Origin: Azospirillum tabaci
GTDB taxonomy: Bacteria; Pseudomonadota; Alphaproteobacteria; Azospirillales; Azospirillaceae
NCBI RefSeq assembly: GCF_014596085.1
Contig: NZ_JACCJY010000003.1
Span: forward strand, 1 to 64,000
Reading direction: 5' to 3'
DNA: 64,000 nucleotides
Shown in pieces: positions 55,241 to 64,000 of this stretch. Below the pieces are notes generated by a model. The model had not been told where the DNA came from. It did not search any database and saw only the letters and a list, made by a program, of their open reading frames with translations. Numbering within the stretch: the first letter of the stretch is position 1; each line of letters starts with the position of its first letter. The position numbers were made by a program, and so were the translations under genes.

Positions 55241-56506
55241 ATGCACGACCTTCGCGCCATCCGTGAGAACCCCGAATCCTTCGACCGCGGCCTCGCCCGC
55301 CGGGGCCTGGGACCGATGTCGCCGACGGTGCTGGACCTCGATTCGCGCCGCCGCGCCGCGCAGACCCAGTTGCAGGAAATGCAGGCGCGCCGCAACGAGG
55401 CGGCCAAGGAGATCGGTCTTGCCAAGCGGGAGGGCCGCGACGCCCAGCCGCTGATGGACGAGATGGCGCAGCTCAAGGAGCGGCTGCCCCAGGTCGAGGA
55501 GGAGGAGAAGGCGCTGGGCGCCGAGCTGGACAGCCTGCTCGCCTCCATTCCGAACCTGCCTGCCGACGACGTGCCGGAAGGCCCGGACGAGAGCGCCAAC
55601 GTCGAGATCCGTCGTTGGGGCGAGCCGAAGGCCATTGCCGACGCCAAGCAGCATTTCGAGCTGGGCGAAGCGCTGGGCCTGATGGATTTCGAGGCGGCGT
55701 CGCGCATGTCCGGTGCCCGCTTCACCGTTCTGAAGGGCGAGCTGGCCCGGCTGGAGCGCGCGCTCGCCGACTTCATGCTGGACATCCACACCGGCGAGCA
55801 CGGCTACACCGAGATCGCGCCGCCGCTGATGGTGCGCGACAACGCCCTGTTCGGCACCGGCCAGCTTCCGAAGTTCGAGGAGGACCTGTTCCGCACGGGC
55901 GATCACTACCTGATCCCGACCTCGGAAGTGCCGCTGACCAACCTCGTCAACGACCAGATCGTGGCGACGGAGGAACTGCCCTACCGCTACACCGCGCTGA
56001 CCCCCTGCTTCCGCGCCGAGGCCGGCTCGGCGGGGCGCGACACCCGCGGCATGATCCGCCAGCATCAGTTCTGGAAGGTGGAGATGGTCAGCGTCACCGC
56101 CCCGGACCAGTCGGAGGCGGAGCATCTGCGCATGACCGAGTGCGCCGAGACCATCCTGCAGCGGCTGGAGCTGCCCTACCGCGTGGTGACTCTGTGCACC
56201 GGCGACATGGGCTTCTCCGCCCGCAAGACCTTCGACATCGAGGTCTGGCTGCCCGGCCAGAACATGTACCGCGAGATTTCGAGCTGCTCGAACTGCGGCG
56301 ACTTCCAGGCCCGCCGCATGAAGGCCCGCTGCCGTCCGAAGGGCGAGAAGCAGACGCAGTTCGTCCACACGCTGAACGGCTCGGGCGTTGCGGTCGGGCG
56401 CTGCCTGATCGCGGTGCTGGAGAACTACCAGCAGCCCGACGGCTCCATCCTGGTCCCCGAGGCGCTCCGGCCCTACATGCGTGGGCTGGAAAGGATCACC
56501 GCCTGA
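55241..56506 (+). CDS. serS: Seryl-tRNA synthetase
   Basis: 421 aa class II synthetase. The N-terminal coiled-coil arm (residues 30-105) binds the long variable arm of tRNA-Ser. Motif 2 is [18 protein letters not shown] followed by RQHQFWKVE, and motif 3 is [19 protein letters not shown]. Its stop overlaps the surE start (TGATG). The 185-bp upstream gap has a TATAGG element near 55128 but no clear -35. Confidence 0.97.
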   Translation: MHDLRAIRENPESFDRGLARRGLGPMSPTVLDLDSRRRAAQTQLQEMQARRNEAAKEIGLAKREGRDAQPLMDEMAQLKERLPQVEEEEKALGAELDSLLASIPNLPADDVPEGPDESANVEIRRWGEPKAIADAKQHFELGEALGLMDFEAASRMSGARFTVLKGELARLERALADFMLDIHTGEHGYTEIAPPLMVRDNALFGTGQLPKFEEDLFRTGDHYLIPTSEVPLTNLVNDQIVATEELPYRYTALTPCFRAEAGSAGRDTRGMIRQHQFWKVEMVSVTAPDQSEAEHLRMTECAETILQRLELPYRVVTLCTGDMGFSARKTFDIEVWLPGQNMYREISSCSNCGDFQARRMKARCRPKGEKQTQFVHTLNGSGVAVGRCLIAVLENYQQPDGSILVPEALRPYMRGLERITA

Positions 56507-57288
56507 TGTTCGATCACCCGCTCGACCTGTCGAACGCGCGCATCCTCGTCACTAACGACGACGGCATCCACGCGCCGGGCCTGAAGGTGCTGGAGGCCAT
56601 CGCCCGCTCCCTCACCGACGACGTGTGGGTGGTGGCGCCGGAGATGGAGCAGTCGGCGGCCAGCCACTCGCTGACCATCAACCGCCCGCTGCGCCTGCGC
56701 CAGTTGGACGAGCGGCGCTTCACGGTGGACGGCACGCCGACCGACTGCGTGCTGCTGGCCGTCAACAAGGTGATGCGGGACGCCCGCCCGACGCTGGTCC
56801 TCTCCGGCGTCAACCAGGGCTCCAACATCGGCGAGGACGTGACCTACTCGGGCACCATTGCGGCGGCCATGGAGGCGACGCTGCTGGGCGTGCCGGCCAT
56901 CGCGCTCAGCCAGCATTACGAGAACCGCGCCCAGATCGACTGGTCGGCGGCGGAGCGCTGGGGGGCGGAGGTGATCCGCAAGGCCGTCTCCACGCCCTGG
57001 CCGAAATACGTCCTGCTCAACGTGAACTTCCCCGCCTGTCCGGCGGATCAGGTCACCGGGATCCAGGTCGTCCGCCACGGCAAGCGCAAGATCGGCGACG
57101 AGCTGGTGGAGCGTGTCGATCCGCGCGGCAAGCCCTATATCTGGATTGGGACGCTGCGCGGCGAGGCCGACGTGGCACCGGACACCGACATCCACGTGGT
57201 CTTCCATGGCGGCATTTCGGTGACGCCGGTCTATCTGGATCTGACGCACACGCCGACGCTCCAGACCTTGCGGCACGCGTTCGAGTGA
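56506..57288 (+). CDS. surE: 5'/3'-nucleotidase SurE
   Basis: 260 aa. The metal site ILVTNDDGIHAPG carries the Asp pair near residues 19-20; VVAPEMEQSAASHSLT and SGVNQGSNIGEDVTYSGT complete the active site. It removes phosphate from nucleoside monophosphates in stress survival. Start overlaps serS by 1 bp. The surE-pcm-nlpD order is widely conserved. Confidence 0.96.
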   Translation: MFDHPLDLSNARILVTNDDGIHAPGLKVLEAIARSLTDDVWVVAPEMEQSAASHSLTINRPLRLRQLDERRFTVDGTPTDCVLLAVNKVMRDARPTLVLSGVNQGSNIGEDVTYSGTIAAAMEATLLGVPAIALSQHYENRAQIDWSAAERWGAEVIRKAVSTPWPKYVLLNVNFPACPADQVTGIQVVRHGKRKIGDELVERVDPRGKPYIWIGTLRGEADVAPDTDIHVVFHGGISVTPVYLDLTHTPTLQTLRHAFE

Positions 57289-57316
57289 GGTCGTTTCCAA
57301 TGTGAGTGGGTAGAAT

Positions 57317-57970
57317 GTGACGGTCGAGGCACGCAAGATCCGGCTTTTGATGGCGTTGCGCCGCAACGGCGTGACCGACACCCGGGTTCTGGCCGCGATC
57401 GAGCGAATCCCGCGCGAACGATTCGTCCCCGACCCCTTCCAGGACCAGGCGTGGGAGGACACGGCGCTTCCCATCGACCTCGGCCAGACCATCAGCCAGC
57501 CGCTGATCGTGGCGCTGATGACTCAGGCGCTGGAGTTGGGGGAGCGGCAGACGGTGCTGGAGATCGGCACCGGCTCCGGCTACCAGGCGGCGGTTTTGTC
57601 GCGGCTGTGCCGGCGGGTCTACACCGTCGAGCGGCTGCGCCCGCTGCTGACCGAGGCGGAGGCACGATTCCAGGCGCTGCGCCTGAACAACATCACGACC
57701 CGCCACGGCGACGGGACGAAGGGCTGGCCCGAACAGGCGCCGTTCGAGCGCATACTGGTCACGGCCGCCGGAGGGCCCGAGGCGCCAAAGGACTTGACGG
57801 ATCAGCTCGCCGTTGGTGGTGTCATGGTCATCCCGCTGGGGGGCGACTACCGCGGCCAGCGGGTCGTCCGCATCCGGCGGACCGAAACCGGTCTTACACG
57901 GGAGGACTTGTGGCCCGTCCGCTTCGTACCGTTGCTGTCCGACCCTCCGTCTCCCCCCGGAACGGAATAG
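57317..57970 (+). CDS. pcm: Protein-L-isoaspartate O-methyltransferase
   Basis: 217 aa from a GTG start. The SAM-binding motif is VLEIGTGSGYQAAVLS. The substrate-side signature ALPIDLGQTISQPLIVA and DGTKGWPEQAPFERILVTAA follow. It repairs isoaspartyl damage in proteins. It sits between surE and the NlpD-like gene. Confidence 0.95.
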   Translation: MTVEARKIRLLMALRRNGVTDTRVLAAIERIPRERFVPDPFQDQAWEDTALPIDLGQTISQPLIVALMTQALELGERQTVLEIGTGSGYQAAVLSRLCRRVYTVERLRPLLTEAEARFQALRLNNITTRHGDGTKGWPEQAPFERILVTAAGGPEAPKDLTDQLAVGGVMVIPLGGDYRGQRVVRIRRTETGLTREDLWPVRFVPLLSDPPSPPGTE

Positions 57971-57996
57971 CCGGCCCGTTCGGCGTGCCATTCGGC

Positions 57997-59286
57997 GTGA
58001 CAGGACGCGCCCTCCTCGCGGCGCTGGCGGTGCTGCCGCTGCTCGCCGCCTGCCAGCAGCGCACCGGCGATCTGGCGCCGGTCACCTCGGTGTCCAACAC
58101 CCCGGATTCCATCGGGGGCGCGGTGATCGTGCAGCGCGGGGACTCCGCCTACTCGTTGTCGCGGCGCTACAACGTGCCGCTGCGCGACCTTCTGGAGGTC
58201 AACCACCTGTCGCCGCCCTACCAGTTGCAGGTCGGGCAGCGTCTCGTTCTGCCGGTGTCGCGCCAGTACATCGTGCAGCGCGGCGACACGCTCTACGGCA
58301 TCTCCCGCATGTTCAGCGCGGACATGAGCGAGCTGACGCGCCTGAACGGCCTGACCGCTCCCTACGCCGTGCAGGCCGGGCAGCCGTTGCGCCTGCCGGG
58401 CGGGCCGGGCGGTGGTGGCGACGCGCCGGGCGGCACCGCGGTGGCCCAGGCGCCGTCCTCCAACGCGGGGACCGCGGTCGGCGGCGTGGTGGCCTCGGCA
58501 CCGGTCAAGCAGGTGTCGCGCGGCTCCATCCAGGCGGCGGAGCTGCCGCCTCCGGGCGCCTCGGCGCCGGCCCAGGCGGAGTCCCCGTCGCAGACCGCGA
58601 CCGTTCTCGCCCCGGTGCCCGGCGCCAAGCCGGCCGCCGCGCCGGAGGTGGCGACCGCGGCGCCCGTCTATCAGCCGGGTCAGGCCCCGACCTCGCTGCG
58701 TCCGCCCGGCCAGAAGCCCGCCGTCCCGGAACCGGCGCCTGCGCCGCGTGTCGTCGAGGCCGCTCCGGTTCCGCCTCCGCCGCCAGCACCGGCCCAGGAG
58801 GTCGCCGCCGCTCCGCCGCCACCCCCACCGAAGGCGGTGGAGGAGTCGACGTCGCAGCGCGCCACCGGGCGCCTGCTCTGGCCGGTGAAGGGGAAGGTGA
58901 TCTCGACCTTCGGGCCGAAGCCGGATGGTCTGCACAACGACGGCCTGAACATCGCCGCCAGCAAGGGAACGACGGTGGTCGCCGCCGACAACGGCGTCGT
59001 GGCCTACGCGGGCAACGAGCTGCGCGGCTTCGGCAACCTGCTGCTGGTGAAGCATTCGGACGGCTTCATCACCGCCTACGCCCATCTCGACCGCATCGAT
59101 GTGGAGCGGGGGGTGGCGGTGAAGCGCGGGCAGGCCATCGGAACGGTCGGCCAGACCGGATCGGTGACGAGCCCGCAGCTTCATTTCGAACTGCGCAAGG
59201 GCAGCCAAGCGGTCGATCCGCGCGACCGCATGGAGCCGCGGGTCAGCGAAGGGGCTTCCCCAGACGGCCAGCCAGGTCCTGGATGA
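57997..59286 (+). CDS. NlpD-like lipoprotein with two LysM and one degenerate M23 domain
   Basis: 429 aa from GTG 57997, chosen because it gives a lipoprotein signal peptide with lipobox LLAAC (Cys near residue 19). LysM repeats are at about 43-87 and 90-133 (IVQRGDTLYGISRMF). A long Pro/Ala-rich linker leads to an M23/LytM domain from about residue 295. The catalytic pattern is altered: GLHNDGLNIAA has Asn where the metal Asp is expected, and PQLHFE has Gln in place of the first His of HxH. Such degenerate LytM proteins (NlpD, EnvC, DipM) activate cell-wall amidases during division. The 3' end overlaps the convergent DUF815 gene by 44 bp. Confidence 0.88.
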   Translation: MTGRALLAALAVLPLLAACQQRTGDLAPVTSVSNTPDSIGGAVIVQRGDSAYSLSRRYNVPLRDLLEVNHLSPPYQLQVGQRLVLPVSRQYIVQRGDTLYGISRMFSADMSELTRLNGLTAPYAVQAGQPLRLPGGPGGGGDAPGGTAVAQAPSSNAGTAVGGVVASAPVKQVSRGSIQAAELPPPGASAPAQAESPSQTATVLAPVPGAKPAAAPEVATAAPVYQPGQAPTSLRPPGQKPAVPEPAPAPRVVEAAPVPPPPPAPAQEVAAAPPPPPPKAVEESTSQRATGRLLWPVKGKVISTFGPKPDGLHNDGLNIAASKGTTVVAADNGVVAYAGNELRGFGNLLLVKHSDGFITAYAHLDRIDVERGVAVKRGQAIGTVGQTGSVTSPQLHFELRKGSQAVDPRDRMEPRVSEGASPDGQPGPG

Positions 59287-60100
59287 ACTGCCAGGCCACC
59301 CGGCCGGAGCGGCTGCCGCGGGTTACCGACCACTCCACGGCCTCGGCCCGCAGCTGCTCCGCCGGGATGTCCAGCCCGAAGCGGGCGGCGTAGCCTTCGA
59401 TCATCGCGAAGTAGGTCGGCTGGTCGCAGTTGTGGAAACCCAGCCACAGGCCGAAGCGGTCGGACAGCGACACCTTCTCCTCGACCGCCTCCGCCGGGTT
59501 GATCGCGGTGGAGCGCTCGTTCTCGATCATGTCACGCGGCATCAGGTGGCGGCGGTTCGAGGTGGCGTAGAACACCACATTCTCCGGACGCCCCTCGATT
59601 CCGCCTTCCAGCACGGCCTTCAGCGACTTGTAATGGGCATCGTCGTGGTCGAAGGACAGGTCGTCGCAGAACAGGATGAAGCGGCGCGGCTCGTCCTTCA
59701 GCCGGGCGAGCAGGCGGGGCAGGGTGGGGATGTCTTCGCGATGGATCTCCACCAGGGCCAGCGTGCCGGGATGGTCCTGCGCCACCGCGGCGTGCACCGA
59801 CTTGACCAGCGAGCTTTTGCCCATGCCGCGCGAGCCCCAGAGCAAGGCATTGTTGGCGGGCAGGCCCGTGGCGAAGCGGGTGGTGTTGTCCAGCAGGATG
59901 TCGCGCTGCCGCTCCACGCCGCGCAGCAGGCCGATCTCCACCCGGTTGACGGCGGGCACCGGCTCCAGCCGGTCGGGATCGGCGTGCCAGACGAAGGCGT
60001 CGGCGGCGCCGAGGTCCAGCCGGCCCGGCGGCGGCGGGGCCAGCCGTTCCAGAGCCTCGGCGATGCGGGTGAGCAGGGGCAGCAACTGGGCGTCCGACAT
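59243..60100 (-). CDS. DUF815-family P-loop ATPase
   Basis: 285 aa. Walker A is GSRGMGKSS (WGSRGMGKSSLVK) and Walker B FILFCDDLSFD, followed by the family stretches YKSLKAVLEGGIEGRPENV and YATSNRRHLM and SLSDRFGLWLGF. AAA-type fold; function is not established. It is placed convergent to the NlpD-like gene, with the coding ends overlapping. The start is at 60100 (MSDAQLLPLL). Confidence 0.9.
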   Translation of the reverse strand: MSDAQLLPLLTRIAEALERLAPPPPGRLDLGAADAFVWHADPDRLEPVPAVNRVEIGLLRGVERQRDILLDNTTRFATGLPANNALLWGSRGMGKSSLVKSVHAAVAQDHPGTLALVEIHREDIPTLPRLLARLKDEPRRFILFCDDLSFDHDDAHYKSLKAVLEGGIEGRPENVVFYATSNRRHLMPRDMIENERSTAINPAEAVEEKVSLSDRFGLWLGFHNCDQPTYFAMIEGYAARFGLDIPAEQLRAEAVEWSVTRGSRSGRVAWQFIQDLAGRLGKPLR

Positions 60101-60238
60101 CGTATTCCTTTGCAGGCGTTTCTTCCGGTTTCGTTGCGCCGACCCTAACCCGGCGGCGCGCCGCCGGACAAGGCGCCGCGCTTGCGGGGGAGGGGTGCGC
60201 GCCGCTAAGGTGCGTGCAACGCGAACCGAGGGGCGGCC

Positions 60239-60979
60239 ATGCACGCAGAACGTTCCGCTGATCTCCCCAACCCGGCGGGGAGCGCCGAACATGTCCTGAG
60301 GCGGCTGGAGGAGGCGCCCCTTCGCGCGGACCCCTTCCCGCATCTGGTGGTGCCGGACGCCCTGCCGGCGGACCTCTATGCGCGCGCCGTCGCCCACTGG
60401 CCGCGGTTCGAGGCGCTGGCCCTCCTGCAAATGGACACGCTTCCCCAGCGCTATCAGATGGTGCTGAGCGACCGCAACCTGAGGGACATGGAGCCGGAGG
60501 CCGGTGCGGTCTGGCGGGAGGTCCGCGATTCCCTGTTCGGGCCGGAGACGCTGAAGCGCCTCGCCCCGCGCTTCCCCTCGCTCGCCGCCAAGCTGGAGAC
60601 CCCCGTGGCGGCCCGGCCGGCGACCGTCTACGCGCGGTTGGTGGAGGACCATGCGGGCCACGCCATGCTGCCCCACACCGACGTGTTCGGCACCTTCCTG
60701 TCCATGCTGCTCTACATGCCGGCGGACGGCAGCCGCCCGAATCTGGGCACGGCGCTGTACCGGCCCCGCGACCCGTCCTTCACCGCCAACGCCGGGCGGT
60801 CGACGGAACGGTTCCCGCGCGAGGATTTCGAACTGGCCGGCACCGCGCCCTTCCTGCCGAACCATCTGCTGGCCTACGCGCCGTCCGACCGCTCCTTCCA
60901 CGGGGTGGAGCCGGTGGAGGCGCCCTGCCTGCGCCGCTTCCTGCTTCTCTTTGCCGTGATGGACAGCCGCGGCCCTTGA
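60239..60979 (+). CDS. 2OG-Fe(II) oxygenase-like protein
   Basis: 246 aa. A jelly-roll dioxygenase-like core is suggested by the HTD iron motif (MLPHTDVFGTFLSMLLYMP), a distal His in RSFHGVEPV and the following Arg (CLRRFLLLF) where 2-oxoglutarate would bind. The N-terminal 45 residues resemble the start of prolyl-4-hydroxylase-like enzymes (DPFPHLVVPDALPADLY). Substrate unknown. It is alone between a divergent ATPase gene and yajC. Confidence 0.65.
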   Translation: MHAERSADLPNPAGSAEHVLRRLEEAPLRADPFPHLVVPDALPADLYARAVAHWPRFEALALLQMDTLPQRYQMVLSDRNLRDMEPEAGAVWREVRDSLFGPETLKRLAPRFPSLAAKLETPVAARPATVYARLVEDHAGHAMLPHTDVFGTFLSMLLYMPADGSRPNLGTALYRPRDPSFTANAGRSTERFPREDFELAGTAPFLPNHLLAYAPSDRSFHGVEPVEAPCLRRFLLLFAVMDSRGP

Positions 60980-61005
60980 AGCCCGGCGGGCGTACCCCTA
61001 TTCCA

Positions 61006-61033
61006 TTGCATCGACGGCCCGGACCGTTATAGT
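61006..61033 (+). promoter_or_regulatory. Candidate promoter of yajC-secD-secF
   Basis: TTGCAT (61006-61011), 16 bases and TATAGT (61028-61033). Start would be near 61040, 50 bases before yajC. The -10 is good, the -35 weak. Confidence 0.4.
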
Positions 61034-61090
61034 CCCCGCGTCCGCGAGCGCCCGCTGCGCCTTCGGAACCAAACCACAGGGAGCCTCCAG

Positions 61091-61462
61091 ATGTTCGTTT
61101 CGACGGCCTATGCACAGACCGCCGCGCCCGCCGCCGGTGGGGCCGACATGATCGTGCAGTTCCTGCCGCTGATCCTGATTTTCGTCGTCTTCTATTTCCT
61201 GCTGATCCGTCCGCAGCAGAAGAAGATGAAGGAACACAAGGGCATGCTGGAGGCCATCCGTCGCGGCGACCGCGTGGTGACCGGTGGCGGCATCATCGGC
61301 ACCGTCACCAAGGTCGGCCCGGAAGACGAGCTTCAGGTCGAGATCGCCGAGAACGTCCGCGTCCGCGTCATGCGCTCCACCGTGAACCTCGTGCTGTCGA
61401 AGTCCGAGCCGGCCAAGAGCGCCGACGAGAAGGCTGAAGAAAAGGTTGCGGACCGCAAGTAA
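61091..61462 (+). CDS. yajC: Preprotein translocase accessory subunit YajC
   Basis: 123 aa. One membrane helix (MIVQFLPLILIFVVFYFLLI), then the conserved RPQQKKMKEHKGMLEAIRRG and GDRVVTGGGIIGTV. CAGGGAG lies before the ATG. It associates with SecDF at the Sec translocon. First of three genes. Confidence 0.96.
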   Translation: MFVSTAYAQTAAPAAGGADMIVQFLPLILIFVVFYFLLIRPQQKKMKEHKGMLEAIRRGDRVVTGGGIIGTVTKVGPEDELQVEIAENVRVRVMRSTVNLVLSKSEPAKSADEKAEEKVADRK

Positions 61463-61498
61463 CGCGGTTCTCCGGTAGCGAACGGGACTGGTTTACGA

Positions 61499-63097
61499 AT
61501 GCTGTATTTTCCGCGCTGGAAGATTTTTCTGATCGTCGCGATCTGCGTGCTCGGGACCATCGTCACGCTGCCGAATTTTCTCAGCCGTGAGACGTTGTCG
61601 GCTCTGCCGAGCTGGTACGCGCACAACCGGATCAACCTCGGCCTCGACCTGCGCGGCGGGTCGCACCTCCTGCTCGAGGTGGACATGGGCGCGGTCATCC
61701 GTGACCGTGTCGAAGGCCTGGTCGATTCGGCACGCACCCAGCTCCGCAACGACAATGTCGGCTACACGGCGATCAACGCGGGCGACCGCGGCATCACCGT
61801 GCAGCTCCGCGATCCGGCGCAGGCCGACACGGCGGTGCGGGCTCTGCGCCAGCTCGCCAACACCATCGGCGGCGGCCCGCTGGGCGGCGGACAGCCGGAC
61901 CTGGAGGTCGCATCCAGCGGTTCCACGGTCACCGCCACGCTCAGCGAGATCGCGCTGCGCGAGCGCGCCACCCAGGCGGTGGAGCAATCCATCGAGATCG
62001 TGCGGCGCCGCATCGACGAGACCGGCGTCAACGAGCCGACCATCGCCCGCCAGGGCAGCGACCGCATCCTGGTCCAGCTTCCCGGCGTCGAGGACCCCGA
62101 CCGCGTGAAGCGGCTTCTCGGCACCACCGCGAAAATGACCTTCCGTCTGGTCGACATGAACGCCGACCCGACCGCGGGCCGCGCCCCTCCGGGCACCGAC
62201 ATCCTGCCTTCGGCGGAGGGCGGACGGACGCAGACCGCCTACGTCATCCGCAAGAAGGTCGAGGTGGACGGCGCCAACCTGACAAACGCCACCGCGGGCA
62301 ACAACCCGCAGACCGGCGAATGGGTGGTGAATTTCGAATTCGACAGCATCGGCGCCCGCCGCTTCGCCGACGTGACCCGCGCCAACGTCGGGCGGCCCTT
62401 CGCCATCGTGCTCGACAACAAGGTCATCAGCGCCCCGGTGATCCGTGAGCCGATCACCGGCGGACGCGGCCAGATCAGCGGCAACTTCACCGCCGCCGAC
62501 GCCAACGACCTCGCCGTCCTGCTGCGCGCCGGCGCTCTGCCCGCCCCGCTGAAGGTGATCGAGGAACGCACGGTCGGCCCCGACCTGGGCGCCGATTCGA
62601 TCCGCGCCGGCCTGATGTCGGTCGCGATCGGCTTCGTGCTGGTCTGCGTCTACATGGTCGCAGCCTACGGCCTGTTCGGGGCCTTCGCCTGCCTGGCGCT
62701 GTTCATCAACATCCTGCTGACGATGGCCGCATTGTCGATGCTGAACGCCACGCTGACCCTGCCGGGCATCGCGGGCATCCTGCTGTCGCTCGGCCTGTCG
62801 GTGGACGCCAACATCCTCATCAACGAGCGCATCCGCGAGGAGGCGCGCAAGGGCCGGGGCGTGTTCGGGGCGATGGAGGCCGGCTTCGGCCGCGCCTATT
62901 CGACCATCATCGACTCCAACCTGACGACGGTCATCAAGATGGCGCTGCTGTTCATCTTCGGCACCGGCGCGATCAAGGGCTTCTCCGTCACGATCTCCTT
63001 CGGCATCCTGATTTCCCTGTTCACGGCGACGGTTCTCGTCCGTCTCATGATGGTCAGCTGGGTGCGCAGCGCGCGGCCCGCGGCCCTGCCGGTCTGA
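61499..63097 (+). CDS. secD: Protein translocase subunit SecD
   Basis: 532 aa, with an N-terminal helix, a large periplasmic P1 domain (LGLDLRGGSHLLLEVD; REPITGGRGQISGNF) and five more C-terminal helices (NILINERIREEARKGRG is the conserved cytoplasmic turn). It uses the proton gradient to complete export. 11 bp from secF. Confidence 0.97.
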   Translation: MLYFPRWKIFLIVAICVLGTIVTLPNFLSRETLSALPSWYAHNRINLGLDLRGGSHLLLEVDMGAVIRDRVEGLVDSARTQLRNDNVGYTAINAGDRGITVQLRDPAQADTAVRALRQLANTIGGGPLGGGQPDLEVASSGSTVTATLSEIALRERATQAVEQSIEIVRRRIDETGVNEPTIARQGSDRILVQLPGVEDPDRVKRLLGTTAKMTFRLVDMNADPTAGRAPPGTDILPSAEGGRTQTAYVIRKKVEVDGANLTNATAGNNPQTGEWVVNFEFDSIGARRFADVTRANVGRPFAIVLDNKVISAPVIREPITGGRGQISGNFTAADANDLAVLLRAGALPAPLKVIEERTVGPDLGADSIRAGLMSVAIGFVLVCVYMVAAYGLFGAFACLALFINILLTMAALSMLNATLTLPGIAGILLSLGLSVDANILINERIREEARKGRGVFGAMEAGFGRAYSTIIDSNLTTVIKMALLFIFGTGAIKGFSVTISFGILISLFTATVLVRLMMVSWVRSARPAALPV

Positions 63098-63108
63098 GAG
63101 GTTTCCCC

Positions 63109-64000
63109 ATGTTCCGGCTTCGTCTGGTCCCCGACGACACCAAGATCCCCTTCATGCGGGGCCGTTACGCCGGCCTGATCGTGTCGGCTCTGCTGTCGCT
63201 GGCGTCGATCGTCCTGTTCTTCCACCCCGGTCTCAACTACGGCATCGACTTCCGCGGCGGCATCGTGATCGAGGCGCGCACGCCGCAGGCCGCCGACTTC
63301 GCGTCGCTGCGCCACACGCTGAACCAGCTCGACATGGGGCAGGTGCAGTTGCAGGAGTTCGGTTCGCCCCAGGACGTGCTGATCCGCCTGGAGCGGCAGC
63401 CGGGCGACGACGCGGCCCAGCAGGTTGCCGCCGACAAGGTGCGCTCCACGCTGGCCACCGCCATCCCCGGCACCACGGTGCGCCGTGTCGAGGCCGTCGG
63501 CGCCTCCATCAGCGGGGAGCTGTTCTTCAACGGCATGCTGGCGCTCGGCCTCGCCATGGTGGCGATGCTGGTCTACATCTGGTTCCGTTTCGAGTGGCAG
63601 TTCGGCGCCGGAGCGGTCGCCACGCTGGTGCTTGACGTGACGAAGATCGTCGGCTTCTACGCCATCACCGGCATGCAGTTCAATCTGACGGCGGTTGCGG
63701 CGATCCTCACGATCATGGGCTACTCGGTCAACGACAAGGTCGTCGTCTATGACCGCATGCGCGAGAACCTGCGCATCTACAAGAAGATGCCGCTGCGCGA
63801 ACTGATCGACCGCTCGATCAACGAGACGCTGAACCGCACGCTGGGCACCTCCATGTGCACCCTGCTGTCGATCCTGCCGCTGGCCTTCTTCGGCGGCGAG
63901 GCGTTGCAGGATTTCGGCATCGTGCTCATCTTCGGCATTTTCCTGGCGACCTCCTCGTCCATCTTCATCGCCGCCCCCATCTTGCTGTTCCTGGGTGAGA
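63109..64000 (+). CDS. secF: Protein translocase subunit SecF, 3' end cut by window
   Basis: 297 codons are visible and the reading frame is open at the edge. Marks are GLNYGIDFRGGIVIEARTP, the helix bundle starting FFNGMLALGLAMVAMLVYIW and YSVNDKVVVYDRMRENLR. Most of the protein is present (normal length is about 300-320). Partner of SecD. Confidence 0.96.
   Translation, partial: MFRLRLVPDDTKIPFMRGRYAGLIVSALLSLASIVLFFHPGLNYGIDFRGGIVIEARTPQAADFASLRHTLNQLDMGQVQLQEFGSPQDVLIRLERQPGDDAAQQVAADKVRSTLATAIPGTTVRRVEAVGASISGELFFNGMLALGLAMVAMLVYIWFRFEWQFGAGAVATLVLDVTKIVGFYAITGMQFNLTAVAAILTIMGYSVNDKVVVYDRMRENLRIYKKMPLRELIDRSINETLNRTLGTSMCTLLSILPLAFFGGEALQDFGIVLIFGIFLATSSSIFIAAPILLFLGE

Overview
The window is about 68% GC bacterial DNA that reads as a chromosome segment of an alphaproteobacterium of the Azospirillum/Rhodospirillales type. 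The evidence is the end of an rRNA operon followed by an initiator tRNA, the gene order surE-pcm-nlpD-like and yajC-secD-secF, a dgt-argS-SPOR-nagZ-M50-scpA-scpB-tatABC-serS block, and many sensory proteins. The organism is inferred from gene content and style, not from a database match. No transposase, integrase, phage gene or CRISPR array was seen.

Layout. 1-247: 3' end of 5S rRNA, tRNA-fMet and a terminator. 0.65-6.2 kb: a peptide/nickel-type ABC transporter (dppABCDF-like). 6.3-23.9 kb: an amide/urea region with aliphatic amidase AmiE, a NorQ/NorD-like AAA-plus-VWA pair, a LuxR-type response regulator and a 1163-aa histidine kinase whose input domain is an NCS1 (cytosine/allantoin-type) transporter. 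Divergent from the kinase lie a urea/short-amide ABC transporter (urtABCDE), a chemoreceptor fused to a second UrtA-like binding domain, formamidase FmdA and zinc-ribbon FmdB. Uptake, sensing by two unusual receptors, chemotaxis and two ammonia-releasing hydrolases lie side by side.

24.1-39.9 kb: a compact run of fourteen same-strand genes. It holds a HutC-type GntR regulator with a 20-bp palindromic operator candidate, a branched-chain-amino-acid-type ABC transporter (SBP, two permeases, two ATPases), and then MmgE/PrpD, an isocitrate-lyase-family C-C lyase, HyuB and HyuA (ATP-dependent cyclic amide hydrolase family), an isochorismatase-fold protein without the usual nucleophilic cysteine, a fumarate-reductase-like flavoprotein and LeuC/LeuD-type hydratase subunits. 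Many junctions overlap by 4 bp. This looks like an undescribed catabolic pathway for a cyclic amide or imide that yields a substituted succinate/maleate, which is hydrated and cleaved. The substrate is inference.

39.9-64 kb: mostly housekeeping. A response-regulator diguanylate cyclase, tRNA-Ser(UGA), xthA, erpA, dgt, argS, a SPOR protein, nagZ, an M50 peptidase, scpAB, a Fur-box-controlled FbpC-like ATPase, tatABC, a membrane diguanylate cyclase, serS, surE, pcm, an NlpD-like LysM/M23 lipoprotein, a DUF815 ATPase, a 2OG-Fe(II) oxygenase-like protein, yajC, secD and a secF cut by the window end.

A recurring design is a GC-rich stem-loop placed right after a binding-protein gene and before its permease genes, seen for urtA and for the LIV-type SBP. 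A second copy of the urtA-urtB element follows urtE.
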